From: an uncultured Aquimarina sp. | GTDB lineage: Bacteria > Bacteroidota > Bacteroidia > Flavobacteriales > Flavobacteriaceae | Length of the DNA: 64,000 nt | Direction of reading: 5' to 3' | NCBI RefSeq assembly: GCF_947496855.1 | Contig: NZ_CANMED010000007.1 | Location: forward strand, 124,001-188,000 | Shown: positions 61,797 to 64,000 of the stretch, piece by piece | How positions within the stretch are numbered: the stretch's first letter is position 1 | Layout: every line of letters starts with the position of its first letter | Position numbers and translations under genes: made by a program | Notes under the pieces: model-generated | The model's database searches: none | What the model saw: the letters and a program-made list of their open reading frames with translations, nothing else | Told to the model about the DNA's origin: nothing

Positions 61797-63149
61797 TTAT
61801 AACTTTTCAGAATTGATTTTACGAAAGTAATTCTTGGCTTTTTTATTTACTTTAGGAGCTAATAATAATCCAGAAATAACTGTAGGAATTGCCATCAAGG
61901 CAAATGCACTATCAATCAAATTAATTGCAAAATCTATCTTGACAACCGCTGCGACTACTATAGATACTATATAAATGTAATTATAATACTTTCCATATTT
62001 AGGTTTAGTCAAAAAACCTAAACAAGTCACTCCGTAATAGGAGTAAGAAAACAGAGTAGAAAAAGCAAAGACAAGTACCATGATTATTACAACACCATCT
62101 CCTATTCCATATGGCAAAACCGAATTAAATGCTTGTAGAGTTAACGAAATCCCATTATCATCAGAATATTGCCACACTCCTGTGGATAAAATCGCTAATG
62201 CAGTTAATGTACAAACCAGCAACGTATCAATTGCCGGTCCTAGCATAGCCACTAAACCTTCTCTAATGGGTTCATTAGTTTTGGCTGTTCCATGCATCAT
62301 CGGAGCAGTACCGATTCCCGCCTCATTAGAAAAAGCAGCTCGTTTTACACCAGTTTTAATTAGATGCCCTAAAGCACCACCTGCAGCAGCTTCACCTGAG
62401 AAAGCATCAGAAAAAATCAAAACAAACATCTCGGGCAATTTATCAATTTGTAATATCAGAATCGTAAACACTGTGATGAAATATAAAACCACCATAATAG
62501 GCACTAACCTACTTGCAACTAAACCGATTCTTTTAATTCCTCCAAGAATTACAAAAGATGCAATAACCGCTAGAACAAGACCAATATAGAGTTTATCACT
62601 ATCGTTCCAATCTAAAACATCCACTAATGTTTGTGTAAGTTGATTTGCCGTAAACGCAGGTAATGTTCCTACCAATCCTGCTAATGCAAAGAAAACTGCT
62701 AATGGTTTCCATCGTTTACCTAATCCTTCTGTTATTACATACATAGGGCCACTAAGTGTGGTTCCTTCTTCACTTTCTGATCGATACATTACAGACAACG
62801 TACAGGTATAAAATTTAGTAGCCATGCCGATCAATGCACTGATCCACATCCAGAAAATAGCTCCTGGACCCCCCATAACCAATGCAATTGCTACTCCACT
62901 TATATTACCCATCCCCACGGTTGCAGCAATTGCGGATGATAATGCCTGAAAATGACTTAATTGCCCTGGAGCATTTTCATTATCATATTTTCCTCTAAGG
63001 ATATCGATTGCGTGTCTGAAATATAAAAAAGGAGTGAAGCGAGAATATATTAGAAAAAATAGTCCGCCACCGATCAAAAGGATTAGTAAAGGCCAATCCC
63101 ATATCCAGGAACTAAATGCTGCAATTGCCGTTTCAAAGGTTTTAGTCAT
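61797..63149 (-). CDS. Alanine/glycine:cation symporter (AGCS) family transporter
   Basis: 450 aa, about 11 membrane helices. Family motifs ATVGMGNISGVAIALVMGGPGAIFWMW (helix 2-3, substrate and sodium site), FYTCTLSVMYR and AFSNEAGIGTAPMMHGTAKT are intact. Imports alanine or glycine with sodium or protons. Confidence 0.92.
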   Translation of the reverse strand: MTKTFETAIAAFSSWIWDWPLLILLIGGGLFFLIYSRFTPFLYFRHAIDILRGKYDNENAPGQLSHFQALSSAIAATVGMGNISGVAIALVMGGPGAIFWMWISALIGMATKFYTCTLSVMYRSESEEGTTLSGPMYVITEGLGKRWKPLAVFFALAGLVGTLPAFTANQLTQTLVDVLDWNDSDKLYIGLVLAVIASFVILGGIKRIGLVASRLVPIMVVLYFITVFTILILQIDKLPEMFVLIFSDAFSGEAAAGGALGHLIKTGVKRAAFSNEAGIGTAPMMHGTAKTNEPIREGLVAMLGPAIDTLLVCTLTALAILSTGVWQYSDDNGISLTLQAFNSVLPYGIGDGVVIIMVLVFAFSTLFSYSYYGVTCLGFLTKPKYGKYYNYIYIVSIVVAAVVKIDFAINLIDSAFALMAIPTVISGLLLAPKVNKKAKNYFRKINSEKL

Positions 63150-63296
63150 ATCACTACATTGGATTGTATAAATGTAGTTAAAAAAGAAGTCTATAATTGG
63201 AAAAATGATTCTGTTTGCATCAGGGACACAATAAAACCATCATGTAAAGCGGATAGCTCGATCTTAATCGAAACGAAAAAGGCAAGCTCACAACTA

Positions 63297-63770
63297 CTAC
63301 CCTGGCGCCCTTATAAATCTAGGTTTGTCAACTCCCCTATCATACATCACAATACTACCGGCTACAGCAACATTAACACTTAACTCGGATGTAAACTTAA
63401 TTAAGAAATGTGATTTTTCTATAGCAGCTTTAGACAGACCATGATCTTCTGCTCCTAATAGATATACGCATCGTTTTGGGTGATTAAATGTTTCCAGTGC
63501 AACCGCTTTTTCTGTTAGTTCTACACCTACCAACATTGCTCCTTTGGGAAGGTGATCATAAAAATCCTGAAAAGTATCATAATGAAAGTAAGGCATTGAT
63601 TTTACAGCATTATGTGTATCACAAGCTTGTTTAGCATAACGATTACCGATCGTAAATATATAACTTGCTCTCATATTCTGAGCGGTTCTCCATAGAACTC
63701 CTAAATTCTCAGGCGTTTTTCCGTTTTGAATCCCAATACCAAAAAACTCATTTTCAAAATTATCAATCAT
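63297..63770 (-). CDS. SPOUT (TrmH/SpoU-like) RNA methyltransferase
   Basis: A 157-aa catalytic domain only. The SAM-binding trefoil-knot motifs are VYLLGAEDHGLSKAAI and LSVNVAVAGSIVMYDRG, and the N-terminal NLGVLWRTAQNMRASYIF resembles the NxGxxxR motif. It 2'-O-methylates tRNA or rRNA; the site cannot be inferred. The 230 bp from its start to the window end show no gene. Confidence 0.88.
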   Translation of the reverse strand: MIDNFENEFFGIGIQNGKTPENLGVLWRTAQNMRASYIFTIGNRYAKQACDTHNAVKSMPYFHYDTFQDFYDHLPKGAMLVGVELTEKAVALETFNHPKRCVYLLGAEDHGLSKAAIEKSHFLIKFTSELSVNVAVAGSIVMYDRGVDKPRFIRAPG

Positions 63771-64000
63771 TTTACAAAAATATAAAGTGTATCATCCATT
63801 AACAATTAAAATTTTGAACACAAACTCTATCGAAGTATAAATAACAAAAAGACTTTTCAGAATATCACGCAAAATATTGTCATTTTTTTAAAACATTATG
63901 GATCTACGAATTCTAAATTGATCCTAACGAATTCTAAAACCCAAACTTTTCAACTAGATTAAGTACATAAATTCGTACAAAATAATCAACCTCAAAATAT

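Overview
The window is chromosomal DNA of a marine-type member of the Bacteroidota, family Flavobacteriaceae; the overall gene content would suit Aquimarina or a relative. Evidence for this is the low GC content, promoters of the TTG-N19-TAnnTTTG type, T9SS C-terminal sorting domains, a FecI/FecR/TonB-receptor unit with STN and carboxypeptidase-like domains, a GSCFA protein and a GldM-like protein. No phage structural gene or integrase is present.

Region 1 (1-8300) is accessory and rich in RNA genes. After a truncated membrane-protein gene and two tiny promoter/ORF/terminator units comes a plus-strand tRNA array (1177-2560). It is split by a minus-strand bile-acid-type symporter, continues with tRNA-His and tRNA-Phe (3569-3773), then small hypothetical ORFs, a block of strong RNA hairpins (4483-4616) and a last tRNA block (5049-5332), and ends with a slipin (SPFH/band 7) gene. 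Many of these tRNAs are not ordinary. Two carry 50-52 nt insertions in the anticodon loop and two carry 36-52 nt insertions in the T-loop at 59/60. Three of the four inserts share the end GAGTTAA, and removing each insert restores a 7-nt loop and near-canonical length. In the last block three consecutive tRNAs appear circularly permuted: the 3' half lies upstream of the 5' half, and acceptor and anticodon stems pair across the break. This is the most unusual signal in the window. Three tandem copies of a small-RNA gene (minus strand) follow at 7111-8101, with a fourth copy at 13862.

Region 2 (8300-13600) holds an outer-membrane protein, an ECF sigma / FecR / TonB-receptor system and a lipocalin-like lipoprotein.

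Region 3 (14188-32668, all minus strand) is a catabolic supercluster: a branched-chain 2-oxoacid dehydrogenase (fused E1, E2), a branched-chain aminotransferase, and an almost complete aerobic phenylacetyl-CoA pathway (paaABCDE epoxidase, paaG, paaZ, paaH, a paaJ-like thiolase, paaI, paaY and an enoyl-CoA hydratase) with a TetR regulator. Two near-identical 18-bp palindromes, one before paaE and one before the E2 gene, suggest that one repressor controls both modules. No phenylacetate-CoA ligase (paaK) or E3 is in the window.

Region 4 (32700-64000) is mixed: a META-domain lipoprotein, a decayed IS3-family element with a 3-bp target duplication, secreted T9SS proteins (trypsin-like peptidase, M14 carboxypeptidase, 1533-aa repeat protein), an aromatic amino acid hydroxylase with a long C-terminal extension, and housekeeping genes (alaS, M23 peptidase, CapA-like, MerR, der, era, an OmpA-family protein, an AGCS transporter, a SPOUT methyltransferase).
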